Part shown: positions 15,826 to 24,827 of the stretch, piece after piece
Numbering within the stretch: the stretch's first letter is position 1
How the letters are laid out: every line of letters begins with the position of its first letter
Source: Candidatus Sulfotelmatobacter sp.
Lineage (GTDB): Bacteria; Acidobacteriota; Terriglobia; Terriglobales; Acidobacteriaceae
Assembly: GCA_036500765.1 (NCBI GenBank)
Contig: DASYBM010000004.1
Span: forward strand, 992,001-1,056,000
Direction of reading: 5' to 3'
Length of the DNA: 64,000 bases
Program-made: the position numbers and the translations under genes
Notes under the pieces: generated by a model
The model's input: the letters and a program-made list of their open reading frames with translations, nothing else
Told to the model about the DNA's origin: nothing
Database searches by the model: none

Positions 15826-18315
15826 TCAGGCCTGCGTCAGCACCCTATCGTGAACCCCTTCCGGCTCTTTCACTGGCGTCGGACTGTAATCCTGAGCGGG
15901 ATCTTTGGGCGGCGTGGAGAGGATCTTCGCCGCCGGGCCCTGCGCCACTTCCGGCAGCGCGACCTTCAGGGCTTCGTCGATGGTCTTCACGTAATGGACC
16001 GAGAGGTTATCGAGTTGTTCCGGCGTCAGGTCCTCCTCGACGTTCATGCGATTTTCCGCAGGAAGAATCACGTCGGTCACGCCGGCGCGCTTGGCGGCCA
16101 GGACTTTTTCTTTGATTCCGCCCACCGGAAGCACGTTTCCACTCAGGGTGATCTCCCCAGTCATGGCCAGCAGCGGCGTGATGCGATGCTTGGTCAGCAG
16201 CGACACCAGCGTGGTCGCCATGGTCACTCCCGCCGAAGGCCCATCTTTCGGAATGGCGCCGGCCGGCACGTGCATGTGAATGTCGTGGTTCGCGAAGAAG
16301 TCTTCGGCGATGCCGAGCCGGTCGGCGTTCGAGCGCACCCAGGTCAGCGCCGCCTGCATCGATTCCTGCATGACCTGGCCAATTTGGCCGGTCATGGTGA
16401 ATCCGCCTTTGCCTTTCATGGCATTGGCTTCCACGAATAGAACGTCGCCGCCCGAAGGAGTCCACGCCAGGCCGACGGCCACACCCGGCCGCTCGGTTCT
16501 CTCAGCAATTTCGCCTTCGCTGCGAATCTTGATGCCGCCCAGAAATTCCTGAACGATTTCCTTGGTGACGATCAGCTTCTCGCTCTTGCCCTCGGCCAAA
16601 CGCCGCGCCTGCTTGCGGCAGATGGTGCCGATGGTGCGTTCCAGGCTGCGTACGCCGGCCTCCCGGGTATAGTGGCGGATGGTATAGCGCACCGCCTCTT
16701 CCGGGAACGCAATCTGTTCCGTCGTGATGCCGTTCTCTTCGATCTGCCGGGGAATCAGATAGCGGAATGCGATGTGAACCTTTTCTTCCTCGCTATAGCC
16801 CTGGAGTTCGATGATCTCCATGCGGTCGCGCAAGGGCTCGGCGATGGGATCGAGCATGTTCGCCGTCGTGATGAACAGCACCTTCGACAAATCGAAGGTC
16901 ACGTCGAGATAGTTGTCACGAAAGGTCGAGTTCTGTTCCGGATCGAGCGCTTCGAGCAACGCCGAAGCCGGATCGCCGCGAAAATCGCGCCCTACCTTGT
17001 CGATTTCATCGAGCATGAACACCGGATCTTTGGTCTCCGCCCGCCGAATGCCTTGGATGATCTGCCCCGGCAGCGCTCCGATGTACGTGCGGCGGTGGCC
17101 ACGAATTTCCGCCTCATCGTGTACGCCGCCCAGCGACAGCCGCACAAACTTGCGGCCGAGAGCACGCGCAATCGATTTTCCGAGCGAAGTTTTGCCCACG
17201 CCCGGAGGTCCGACGAAGCACAAGATCGGTCCCTTCATGTTGGGCTTCAGCCGCCGGACGGAAAGATAATCGAGAATGCGATCTTTCACTTTTTCGAGAT
17301 CGTAGTGATCGGCGTCCAGAATTTCCTTCGCCTTGGGAATCTCGATTTCCTGCCCCGAGGTTTTCGTCCACGGCAACACCGCAAGCCACTCGACATAATT
17401 ACGAGTCAGCGAATAATCGGCGGCCATCGGAGACATGCGTGATAGGCGGCCCAGTTCTTTGAGGGCCTCTTTCTTTACGTCGTCGGGCATGCCCGCTTCG
17501 TCGATCTTCTTCTTCAGGTCTTCGACGTCGCGCTGGCCCTCATCCTGTTCGCCCAATTCTTTCTGGATGGCCTTCATCTGCTCGCGCAGGTAATATTCGC
17601 GCTGCGTCTGTTGCACCCGGTCCTGCACTTCGCTCTGAATCTTGTTGCGCAGTTGCTGAACTTCCAGTTCCTTGGCCAGGTGCTGATTGATTTTTTCGAG
17701 GCGAACGTGGACGTCGAGGGTCTCGAGCGTGTCCTGCTTGTCGGGCGTCGAAAGCGATGGCAGCGACGAGGCGATGAAGTCAACCAGGCGGCCCGGTTCG
17801 TCGATGTTCATGGCTACAGTCGAGAGTTCATCCGAGAGCGTGGGCGAACCGGCGACAATCTGCTGGAATAGCGTCAGCACGTTACGCTGAAGGGCCTCGA
17901 CCTCGGAGGTCGCGGCTGGTGTAGTGCCCTCGGGCAGCGTGGAATAGTGGGCGCTCATGAATGGCGCCAGTTGGGTAAATTCACCCAACTTGACCCTTTC
18001 CAGTCCCTCGGCGAACACAAAAAGGCTCTGGTTAGGCATCTTGACAACTTTGTGGACTACTGCCGAGGTCCCAACGGTGTAGAGATCGGTGGGTTGCGGG
18101 GAATCGACGCGCGCCTCCCGCTGCGCCACTACGATGATGGTCTTGTCTTCACCGAGCGAATTGATCAGTTGAACGGAGCTTTCCCGCCCCACCGTCAGGG
18201 GCAAAACCGCATGGGGGAACAACACGGTATCCCGTACCGGGAGCACCGGAAGCGCCTTTTTATCGTTTGTTTCCTTGTTCTTAGGAGTGCGCTCTACGGG
18301 CATCTGCTGGCTCAT
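15826..18315 (-). CDS. lon: ATP-dependent protease Lon
   Basis: An 829-residue cytoplasmic AAA+ serine protease that degrades misfolded and regulatory proteins. Domains in order are an N-terminal substrate domain (PVLPVRDTVLFPHAVLPL, about 20-215), a coiled-coil region, an AAA+ module and a protease domain. The AAA+ module has Walker A GPPGVGKT near 368 and Walker B FMLDEIDK. The protease domain carries the catalytic serine in PKDGPSAGV (near 694) and lysine in GGIKEKVLAAKRAG (near 736). Length is normal for the family. AAGGAGAC 5 nt before the ATG supports the start. The C-terminus has a Pro-rich tail of about 35 residues beyond the protease core. It stands alone, convergent with the PstS-like gene. 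Confidence 0.97.
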   Translation of the reverse strand: MSQQMPVERTPKNKETNDKKALPVLPVRDTVLFPHAVLPLTVGRESSVQLINSLGEDKTIIVVAQREARVDSPQPTDLYTVGTSAVVHKVVKMPNQSLFVFAEGLERVKLGEFTQLAPFMSAHYSTLPEGTTPAATSEVEALQRNVLTLFQQIVAGSPTLSDELSTVAMNIDEPGRLVDFIASSLPSLSTPDKQDTLETLDVHVRLEKINQHLAKELEVQQLRNKIQSEVQDRVQQTQREYYLREQMKAIQKELGEQDEGQRDVEDLKKKIDEAGMPDDVKKEALKELGRLSRMSPMAADYSLTRNYVEWLAVLPWTKTSGQEIEIPKAKEILDADHYDLEKVKDRILDYLSVRRLKPNMKGPILCFVGPPGVGKTSLGKSIARALGRKFVRLSLGGVHDEAEIRGHRRTYIGALPGQIIQGIRRAETKDPVFMLDEIDKVGRDFRGDPASALLEALDPEQNSTFRDNYLDVTFDLSKVLFITTANMLDPIAEPLRDRMEIIELQGYSEEEKVHIAFRYLIPRQIEENGITTEQIAFPEEAVRYTIRHYTREAGVRSLERTIGTICRKQARRLAEGKSEKLIVTKEIVQEFLGGIKIRSEGEIAERTERPGVAVGLAWTPSGGDVLFVEANAMKGKGGFTMTGQIGQVMQESMQAALTWVRSNADRLGIAEDFFANHDIHMHVPAGAIPKDGPSAGVTMATTLVSLLTKHRITPLLAMTGEITLSGNVLPVGGIKEKVLAAKRAGVTDVILPAENRMNVEEDLTPEQLDNLSVHYVKTIDEALKVALPEVAQGPAAKILSTPPKDPAQDYSPTPVKEPEGVHDRVLTQA

Positions 18316-18555
18316 TATGTCTCCTTGAGTGTAACGCGCTCAAGTTTAGATGATACTCTTGCGGCAAAGGTTTCAGCAGCGCCGCAGGAATCGGCGACAG
18401 TTTGAATTCTAGTCTCTTATCGGCGGAACTAGCATCCTGCCTAAGGTGCAGAGGCTAACGCGCAGAGCTATATTTGCCAAGCCCTAAATTGGGAAAAGGC
18501 ATTTCCGTCCGGTTCAAGTGAACCGTAGAGGACGTGTTTGCCGGGATCTCGATGG

Positions 18556-19293
18556 TTATTTCGGCGTAAACTGAGCTAACTCATAGATGCCCAACTTCTT
18601 TTCCAGTTGCGCGACCTGATCGACAACTTTGAAGAAACCGTCTTCGCCGAACAATTCGTCTTCCTTTTTTTCGAAGTCGTCGCCCAGCGCCTCATATTCG
18701 TTTGGCGACACGATGGTGCGGAAGGCGGGAAACAGCACCGTATCTTCGCGGGCTTCATGAGGACGATACATGCGCAGGAAGGCGTGCAGCGCGTCGGCCA
18801 GCTTCCCGCTATCGGCCGAAATATATTTGAACGTGGCTACCCCAGCAAGGTCCTTGATCTTGGCCGTCAACTCCCGTCCGGCTTGGTGTTGGGTTTGCAG
18901 AGTATCGACCAAGCTCACCAGCTTGCGGGCCTTGCGAAATCGCGGGAAAAGAAAGTCTTCTTCCAGCTTCTCGTGGTATTCCTCGACGAAGTGCCGAATA
19001 ATGTCGGCCGCGCCGGCCAGCACCGAGCCGTCGAAGGTGCGTTTCGCCGCCAGCATGCGCAAGTGCTCGTCATAGATGAGCAGCAGCCGGTTTAGCAGAC
19101 CGTGCTCCCGCATCAGGTCTTCGGCCGGAGAAATGTCCTCGCCCTTCTTGTTTTTCTCGTCCTTGTCCGGAGATGCCTTCGCCTGGGCCGCAACCAGCAT
19201 CGGCGCCGGCGTCATCAGTCCTGCGCCGACGATTCCGACCCCGGTCATCGATTGGCGAATAAAACCGCGGCGGGTCGAAGCTGTTTCGGGCAT
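18556..19293 (-). CDS. Tat-exported hemerythrin (HHE)-domain protein
   Basis: A 245-residue protein. The N-terminus has a twin-arginine motif (STRRGFIRQ, residues 6-14) and a hydrophobic stretch (VGIVGAGLMTPAPMLVAA), so folded export is likely. The rest is a hemerythrin HHE-type four-helix bundle with candidate di-iron ligands in REHGLLNRLL, HFVEEYHEKLEEDFLFPRF, QHQAG and RPHEAREDTVLFPAF. Such proteins bind oxygen, NO or iron, or help repair iron centres. Tat export fits a metal cofactor loaded in the cytoplasm. GGAGGG 4 nt before ATG at 19293 supports the start. Confidence 0.85.
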   Translation of the reverse strand: MPETASTRRGFIRQSMTGVGIVGAGLMTPAPMLVAAQAKASPDKDEKNKKGEDISPAEDLMREHGLLNRLLLIYDEHLRMLAAKRTFDGSVLAGAADIIRHFVEEYHEKLEEDFLFPRFRKARKLVSLVDTLQTQHQAGRELTAKIKDLAGVATFKYISADSGKLADALHAFLRMYRPHEAREDTVLFPAFRTIVSPNEYEALGDDFEKKEDELFGEDGFFKVVDQVAQLEKKLGIYELAQFTPK

Positions 19294-19382
19294 AGTTCCC
19301 TCCTTGATCGGTTGTCTCGATGAAAGCTGAGCCTGCATGCTGAATTCTACGGTGTTCCGGATCGTGAAAAGGTTCGCCCCAT

Positions 19383-20294
19383 TCAGGCGGCGGGATAGAT
19401 CCCCAGCACCCTAACAAATTCGGCTACTTCGCCCAGGTGTCGCAGCGCGTTGCGCGCCGACTCATCGTCGCCGCGCAGGAAGTCCACATAGAAGACGTAC
19501 TCCCAGGGCCTGCCACGCATGGGGCGCGATTCGATCTTGCTCAGGCTGATGTCGCGCAGGGCAAACACGCTGAGCGATTTGAACAGCGCGCCGGGGACGT
19601 TCTTGACCTGAAAAACGATCGAAGTCTTATTCGCCCCGCGTGGAATCAGGCGATGATAGTCCGCACTTATTGGATGCCCCGCTTCTCGCTTCTTTTGCGA
19701 GAAAGCCTGCCCTGAGCGTGTCGAAGGGTTGGTCTTTGGCTTCCCACGTCCGCCGCCGAGTTTGCGAATCAAAAAGAAACGCGTGAAGTTCCTCTTATCG
19801 TCTTCAATGCTCGCCTCCACGATGCTTCCCGAATATTCGCGCGCGGCCTGCTTTCCGGCAATTCCGGCGGCATCTTTCAATTGCTCGGCCATCACATGCT
19901 TCACGCTTCCGGCCGTGTCATAAAAGGGCACGGCTTCGATCTTGGGGTGCTGCCGAAAAAACTCGCGGCATTGATCGAGCGCCACCGGATGCGACAGCAC
20001 GCGCCTTAATCCACCCAGCCGCGCGCCGGGCATGGCGATGACGTTGTGCACGATGCGCAAAAGATATTCGCCCTGAATGAAAACCTCGCGCGTCAGCATC
20101 AGATCGGCATGCTCGGCCACGGTGCCTGCCAGCGTGTTCTCGATGGGAATCACGGCGGCAGCGACCGATCCATTCTGCAACCGGTCAAATACTTCCGCCG
20201 ATCGCGCACACGGCACCACCATGCACCGCGCGACCATCTTCTCAGCCGCCTCGTGACTGAAGCACCCGAGCTCTCCCTGAATCGCGACTTTCAT
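19383..20294 (-). CDS. pheA: Prephenate dehydratase
   Basis: A 303-residue monofunctional enzyme of phenylalanine synthesis (prephenate to phenylpyruvate). The catalytic domain is residues 1 to about 180 (VAIQGELGCFSHEAA; PIENTLAGTV; YDTAGSVK; and the signature RNFTRFFLI with the catalytic Thr-Arg-Phe). The ACT regulatory domain is about 220-300 (IVFQVKNVPGALFKSLS, SKIESRPMRGRPWEYVFYVDF), which normally senses phenylalanine. Between them, residues about 178-215 (including NPSTRSGQAFSQKKREAGHP) are longer than usual and encoded partly by a dispersed 24-nt repeat. No chorismate mutase domain is present. Confidence 0.93.
   Translation of the reverse strand: MKVAIQGELGCFSHEAAEKMVARCMVVPCARSAEVFDRLQNGSVAAAVIPIENTLAGTVAEHADLMLTREVFIQGEYLLRIVHNVIAMPGARLGGLRRVLSHPVALDQCREFFRQHPKIEAVPFYDTAGSVKHVMAEQLKDAAGIAGKQAAREYSGSIVEASIEDDKRNFTRFFLIRKLGGGRGKPKTNPSTRSGQAFSQKKREAGHPISADYHRLIPRGANKTSIVFQVKNVPGALFKSLSVFALRDISLSKIESRPMRGRPWEYVFYVDFLRGDDESARNALRHLGEVAEFVRVLGIYPAA
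19705..19728. repeat. 24-nt dispersed repeat in prephenate dehydratase
   Basis: Read on the coding (minus) strand it starts CCCTTCGACACGCTCAGGG and gives the peptide PSTRSGQA. It shares the first four and last thirteen bases with 13664-13687 in the MoaD-MoaE gene. From general knowledge, similar sequences are common as dispersed repeats in environmental bacterial genomes. Confidence 0.7.
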
Positions 20295-20334
20295 TTGTGA
20301 TTTCTCAATTACAGCCAGGGTATCCTTCGTACGG

Positions 20335-20793
20335 TCAACTTTCCTTCTTCAATTCTTTCTCCAGCACCAGCGCGTCCACTCCGTTCGAATAGTAACCCGG
20401 CCAGGTGCGGATCACGCTGTAGCCGTGGCGCTTGTAAAACGCTAACGCCGCGAGGTTGTCGACGGCAGTTTCGAGTCCTACGGAGCTGGACCCAGCGGTA
20501 CGCAAGCGCTCTTCTCCCGCCCGCAGCAGCAACGATCCCACGCCCCCGCGGCGAGCCTCGGCCCGCACGTCAATGGTGATCACATGTCCGATGACTCCGC
20601 CATGGACCACGATAAAACCCGCCAACGCGTCGGCTTCGGCGCCGACGGCTACCAGGGTGAAAGCTCCCTTATGACGCACATAGGACTTCAGTTCCGGCTT
20701 CGAGTATGCAATGCCCGGCGCGAAGCAGTCCTGGTCCAGACGCCAGAGTGCATCGAAGTCTTCAATTTTGTACTCGCGGATGACGAAGGACAC
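20335..20793 (-). CDS. GNAT family N-acetyltransferase (RimI-like)
   Basis: A protein of 152 residues from a GTG at 20793 (FVIREYKIEDFDALWRLDQ is the usual GNAT opening). The frame is open to an ATG at 20922, which would add 43 residues that do not look conserved. The acetyl-CoA-binding motif is seen as DVRAEARRGGVGSLLL (R/Q-x-x-G-x-G/A type). The C-terminal LETAVDNLAALAFYKRHGYSV is typical of RimI-like enzymes that acetylate protein N-termini or small molecules. The substrate cannot be assigned. It lies upstream of pheA on the same strand with a 40-bp gap, so the two could be co-transcribed. Confidence 0.8.
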   Translation of the reverse strand: MSFVIREYKIEDFDALWRLDQDCFAPGIAYSKPELKSYVRHKGAFTLVAVGAEADALAGFIVVHGGVIGHVITIDVRAEARRGGVGSLLLRAGEERLRTAGSSSVGLETAVDNLAALAFYKRHGYSVIRTWPGYYSNGVDALVLEKELKKES

Positions 20794-20957
20794 GGCGTCA
20801 TTGTAGCGGGGACGGACGGCTACGAATGCGAAAAACCGATCGCATCGCTCTTCATCGGACTTTGTAAAAGACGTTCTGCGCAGAGCCCGAAAGAGCGGCT
20901 CCAGTTTTCCACAGCGGATCACCTCTCAATCCCATAAAAAATCGTTATTGGGGTCTA

Positions 20958-21683
20958 TTGTCCTCTTGCCTCAGTCGCAACCTCGGACGTACCATCGGCA
21001 TCAGAGGTCTGTGGGAAGTCGTGGTGGGACGCCTTATAGCCATCGACGTTGTCGGCGCGGTTGCGGCTCTGGCGGCGTGGTATTTCCTGTTTGCCGCCTA
21101 TAACCGCCGCAAAGGAACCGAGGCCTTGCGCTGGGTGCAATCAGCCTGCGCCGGCAAGGGACGCATCCTCGATTCGCGCTGGATGAACAGCTCCCGCCTC
21201 CACGCCCGGCTTCAATTCCCTTCCCGCAGCTTTGAAAACGCACACCTAACAATGAAGTTCCGGCCGCGTGCGTTGCCTGTCCATTGGCTGCTGAGTTGCT
21301 GGCATAAACAGAAAGAAACTCTGACCTTCGAGGCCGACCTTGGCGGCTCGCCCAACTTCCATCTTGAGGTCGTGCGCCATCGTTGGTGCGCCCACAGCCG
21401 CGGCGTTACAGCCCGTCGTCGCGACGAGCGCGAATGGGACGTCTACGAGCCCGGCCCCGTGATTCTTACCACTCGTACGCACTGGAAGCAGGATTCCACT
21501 TCCGAACTCAACACGCTGATGACCGTGCGCCAGCAGGACGTTTTGCAAGTTCGCTTCCGTCCGGAATCTCCTCAGTTCTCGGCCACGATCGCGCTCGATG
21601 CCCTCTACGACCCCCGCACCGCCGCCGGATTCCTTACTACCCTGCGCGAACTAGCCGCCGGAGCCTCCGCCCACCGGCAGTAA
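20958..21683 (+). CDS. Membrane-anchored protein of unknown function
   Basis: Up to 241 residues. One transmembrane segment near the N-terminus (IAIDVVGAVAALAAWYFLFAAY) is followed by a soluble, probably cytoplasmic domain of about 180 residues (RRKGTEALRWVQSACAGKGRIL...). The domain has no motif I recognise. The TTG at 20958 is the longest start; a GTG at 21021 (VVGRLIAIDVV) is a plausible shorter start, giving a protein that begins with the membrane anchor. It is divergent from the GNAT gene and 66 bp upstream of the site-2-type protease gene on the same strand, so the two may be co-expressed. Confidence 0.55.
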   Translation: MSSCLSRNLGRTIGIRGLWEVVVGRLIAIDVVGAVAALAAWYFLFAAYNRRKGTEALRWVQSACAGKGRILDSRWMNSSRLHARLQFPSRSFENAHLTMKFRPRALPVHWLLSCWHKQKETLTFEADLGGSPNFHLEVVRHRWCAHSRGVTARRRDEREWDVYEPGPVILTTRTHWKQDSTSELNTLMTVRQQDVLQVRFRPESPQFSATIALDALYDPRTAAGFLTTLRELAAGASAHRQ

Positions 21684-21749
21684 TCGTCCTCCCCGTCATC
21701 AGAGCTGTCACAATTTTAGCCCAGCGAAGAAATGCAGTAGACTGCGCAC

Positions 21750-22670
21750 ATGCCCACCGCTCGCCAGGGATCGATCCATCTGTTCCGTTTTTCCGGAATT
21801 GACGTTTTTCTCCACTGGTCGTGGTTTCTGGTAGCGGCGTATGAAATCCAGACCCGCAAGGGCAGTTATTCCTCGGTCATGTGGAATGTGCTGGAGTATG
21901 TGGGTCTTTTTCTGATTGTGATGCTGCACGAGTTCGGGCACGCGCTCGCCTGCCGGCAGGTCGGAGGCCGGGCCGATACCATCGTGCTGTGGCCCCTCGG
22001 AGGCGTGGCCTACGTGGACCCGCCGCAGCGTCCGGGCGCGACTCTTTGGAGCATCGCCGCCGGGCCGCTGGTGAATGTTGTTCTCTTCCCAGTCTTGCTC
22101 GTCATTTACTCGATGAGCCAGTCGATGGGATGGGCAACGTCAATGCCGGATATTGATCGGCTTCTGCATTCGATTTTGTGGATCGACGTAGGCCTTCTCA
22201 TTTTCAACATCCTCCCGGTTTACCCGCTCGATGGCGGCCAGATTTTTCGTTCCTTGCTTTGGTTCGTATTGGGACGCGCTCGCAGCCTGATGGTTGCCAC
22301 TATCGTCGGACTGCTCGGCGTGGCCGCTTTCATCGGTCTCGCCATCTGGAGGCAAGATCTTTGGCTGGGAATTATCTCCTTCTACATGCTGATGTACTGC
22401 TGGAGCGGGCTGAAACAAGCGCAGGCTTCATCCCGTGTCGCAAAACTCCCGCGTCGCGATGGCTTTGCCTGCCCGCGCTGCCAGACCCCGCCACCGGTCG
22501 GAGAATACCGGAAGTGCAGCAAATGCGGGCAAACCTTCGACATGTTTCAGAGTCATGGCGTGTGTCCCCGCTGTTCGACTCAATTTCCACAGATTAAGTG
22601 TCTGGACTGTGGCGCACTCAACCCCATCAATGACTGGATGCTGGCCTCCGTCGTGCCGGCGAAGCTCTAA
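21750..22670 (+). CDS. Site-2-type M50 membrane metalloprotease with zinc ribbons
   Basis: A 306-residue intramembrane protease-like protein. The zinc motif HEFGH (residues 60-64) lies in a transmembrane segment. A second motif, FNILPVYPLDGGQI (near 154-167), carries the third ligand aspartate, as in the S2P/Rip family. About five to six hydrophobic segments are present. Residues about 238-295 hold Cys-x2-Cys pairs (CPRC, CSKC, CPRC, CLDC) forming two zinc ribbons, an addition not present in the minimal family. Likely role: cleavage of a membrane substrate inside the bilayer, with the ribbons in the cytoplasm for substrate or partner binding. Only the zinc motifs are direct evidence. Confidence 0.85.
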   Translation: MPTARQGSIHLFRFSGIDVFLHWSWFLVAAYEIQTRKGSYSSVMWNVLEYVGLFLIVMLHEFGHALACRQVGGRADTIVLWPLGGVAYVDPPQRPGATLWSIAAGPLVNVVLFPVLLVIYSMSQSMGWATSMPDIDRLLHSILWIDVGLLIFNILPVYPLDGGQIFRSLLWFVLGRARSLMVATIVGLLGVAAFIGLAIWRQDLWLGIISFYMLMYCWSGLKQAQASSRVAKLPRRDGFACPRCQTPPPVGEYRKCSKCGQTFDMFQSHGVCPRCSTQFPQIKCLDCGALNPINDWMLASVVPAKL

Positions 22671-22680
22671 TCGGCGCTTC

Positions 22681-22703
22681 GATTCACTGGTGGAATGTGA
22701 ATC
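22681..22703. other. Stem-loop after the M50 protease gene
   Basis: GATTCAC and GTGAATC (7-bp arms, 9-nt loop) lie 10 nt past the stop. No T-run follows, so a terminator role is doubtful. Confidence 0.35.
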
Positions 22704-22780
22704 CACGCATTTGCACGGGCTGGTTGGAGTAACATGCGGGGTCGTGTAGGATATGCACGACTGATCGGGGGATCTGGCCA

Positions 22781-24670
22781 ATGCATCCTCGCCCTGGTTT
22801 CTTGAGTCCCACTCTCCGACCTCTGAGTGGCTTCCTGTTGGTTGCTCTTTTCAGTACGATTCCCATCAGTACGATTCCCAGCGTTTTCGCCGGAGAACCG
22901 CAATGGGTCGAGGTGCGCTCTCCGAACTTCTCGGTAGCCACCGATGCGGGTGAAAAGCGCGGGCGGGAGGTCGCGCTGCGCTTCGAACAGATGCGCGCCG
23001 TCTTCGGGGCCTTGATGACCAAGGCCAAGGTCAACCTTGCCGTTCCTCTGCAAATCGTGGCCTTTCGCAACACCAAAGAAATGCGCCAGATCGCGCCGCT
23101 CTGGAACGGCAAGCCGACTCAGGTCGCAGGCCTATTTCAGGGGGGCAGCGACCGTAGCTTCATCATGCTCGACCTCTCGACGGAAGATCCCTGGGCAGTC
23201 GTCTTTCACGAATACGCGCACCAATTAATGAATGGAAACCTGCAAACCCAAGCCGACCCATGGTTCGAGGAGGGCTTTGCCGAATATTTCTCCAGCATTG
23301 AAGTCGACGGCAAAGAAGCCCGAGTGGGAAAGATTCCACGTGACGAATACCTGATTCTGCAGCAAGTCGGCATGATGAAGATTGCGGACCTTTTCAAGGT
23401 CCGCCAGAATTCTCAGACCTACAACGAGAGCGGAGACCATAGGACTACTTTCTACGCCGAGTCGGGAATGCTGATGCATTACATTTACGACAATCAGCTC
23501 TTGCTTAAAGTCGCGGACTACTTCGACCTCAAGATAAACAAACATCTTCCGGTGGAGGATGCGATTCAGCAGGCTTTCGGGATAAGCGCACCGCAGTTCG
23601 ATAAAGCGTTGCGTAACTACATGAGCGCAGGCCGCTACAAGTATTATCCGATTCCCGCTCCGGCGAATATTGCAGCCAGCAATTACAGCTCCCGCCCGTT
23701 GAGCCCCGCAGATGCCAACGCTGTTTTGGCAGACATCCATTTGCACTCGCGCGACTACCAGGACAAGGCGATTGCCGAGTTTCAGGATATTCTGAAGGCC
23801 GATCCTAACAATGCCGCGGCCTGTCGCGGCCTGGGTTATGCCTATTTGCAGAAGCAGGATTTCGGGCAGGCCGCACCATACTTTAAGCGTGCCTCCGAAA
23901 TGGATTCCAAAGATCCCAGGGTCCACTATTACACCGCTCTGCTGATGGCACGGGAAAGCGGATTCAGCAGCCGCGCCGATATTCCGGCGTTGACGCAGGA
24001 GTTAGAAACTTCGATCAGCTTGGATCCGACTTTTGCCGATTCTTATGCTCTTCTCGCGTTCGCCCAAACAACTTCAGGAGACTCCGCCAAGGCCTTGGCC
24101 ACCATGCAGAAAGCCCTGGCGATTGATCCGCGCAATGAGAATTATCGCTTTAATCTCGCCAACATCTATCTGGCAAACCGGCAACCGGATAAAGCGATCG
24201 CGGTCTTGCAATCAATCCAGAATAGCGGCAACCCGGAGATTGCATCGCGAGTTGAGAGCGCACTGGCGAACGTCCGGCAGTTTCAAGAAATGACCAAGTC
24301 CGGTGGTTCCCCAGTGCTTCTGGTTCGGGACAATGGCGTTCCAGACGATGGTGACGGCAAGTCTGCTTCCTCGGCAGCCGGTGCACAGGCTTCTTCCACA
24401 ACTGCAACGGCCACGAAATGGGGCGCGCCAACATTTCTGCTTGGAACGCTGAACAGCGTCGACTGCTCGACCGAACCTTCCGCCCTCCTCGTGGTTTCTT
24501 CCGGCTCCAAAATGCTGAATCTCAGAGTGGCGGACCGAAATCATGTCATTCTGATTGGCGCCGATCGATTCTCGTGCTCGTGGGCCAAGCAGAAAGTTGC
24601 CGTGAATTATCGCCAATCCGCCGGTGGCTCTGAAACGGACGTCGTCTCCCTTGAAATCCAGCAGCCGTAG
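22781..24670 (+). CDS. Secreted zincin-like (DUF1570) protein with TPR repeats
   Basis: A 629-residue protein. The signal peptide (to about residue 37) contains STIPISTIPS, encoded by a perfect 15-bp tandem repeat (22851-22880). The peptidase-like domain (about 40-285) has HEYAH (143-147) and a downstream WFEEGFAEYFSS, together the gluzincin pattern H-E-x-x-H...E. TPR repeats run from about residue 315 to 500 (NAAACRGLGYAYLQKQDFGQA; NENYRFNLANIYLANRQPDKA). The C-terminus (about 520-629) is Ser/Ala-rich, then a small beta domain of unknown type. Probably a periplasmic or outer-membrane-associated peptidase or scaffold; catalytic activity is inferred from the zinc motif only. Confidence 0.78.
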   Translation: MHPRPGFLSPTLRPLSGFLLVALFSTIPISTIPSVFAGEPQWVEVRSPNFSVATDAGEKRGREVALRFEQMRAVFGALMTKAKVNLAVPLQIVAFRNTKEMRQIAPLWNGKPTQVAGLFQGGSDRSFIMLDLSTEDPWAVVFHEYAHQLMNGNLQTQADPWFEEGFAEYFSSIEVDGKEARVGKIPRDEYLILQQVGMMKIADLFKVRQNSQTYNESGDHRTTFYAESGMLMHYIYDNQLLLKVADYFDLKINKHLPVEDAIQQAFGISAPQFDKALRNYMSAGRYKYYPIPAPANIAASNYSSRPLSPADANAVLADIHLHSRDYQDKAIAEFQDILKADPNNAAACRGLGYAYLQKQDFGQAAPYFKRASEMDSKDPRVHYYTALLMARESGFSSRADIPALTQELETSISLDPTFADSYALLAFAQTTSGDSAKALATMQKALAIDPRNENYRFNLANIYLANRQPDKAIAVLQSIQNSGNPEIASRVESALANVRQFQEMTKSGGSPVLLVRDNGVPDDGDGKSASSAAGAQASSTTATATKWGAPTFLLGTLNSVDCSTEPSALLVVSSGSKMLNLRVADRNHVILIGADRFSCSWAKQKVAVNYRQSAGGSETDVVSLEIQQP

Positions 24671-24827
24671 ACACACGCTCGTGCCCGCATCTTTGAGATA
24701 AATCCCTTTTATGCCTCGCATCAGCTTTTTCGATTGGCCGCATTCATCCCACCGCGCTATTCTCACCTGTCCCGTACTGTATTCTTGCTTGAGTCACACC
24801 TTCTAATGAGGAGATGGAACTACATTC

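Noticed and set aside
16672-17442. Open frame antisense to lon
   Set aside because: Shadow of the lon coding strand with no start signal or recognised domain.
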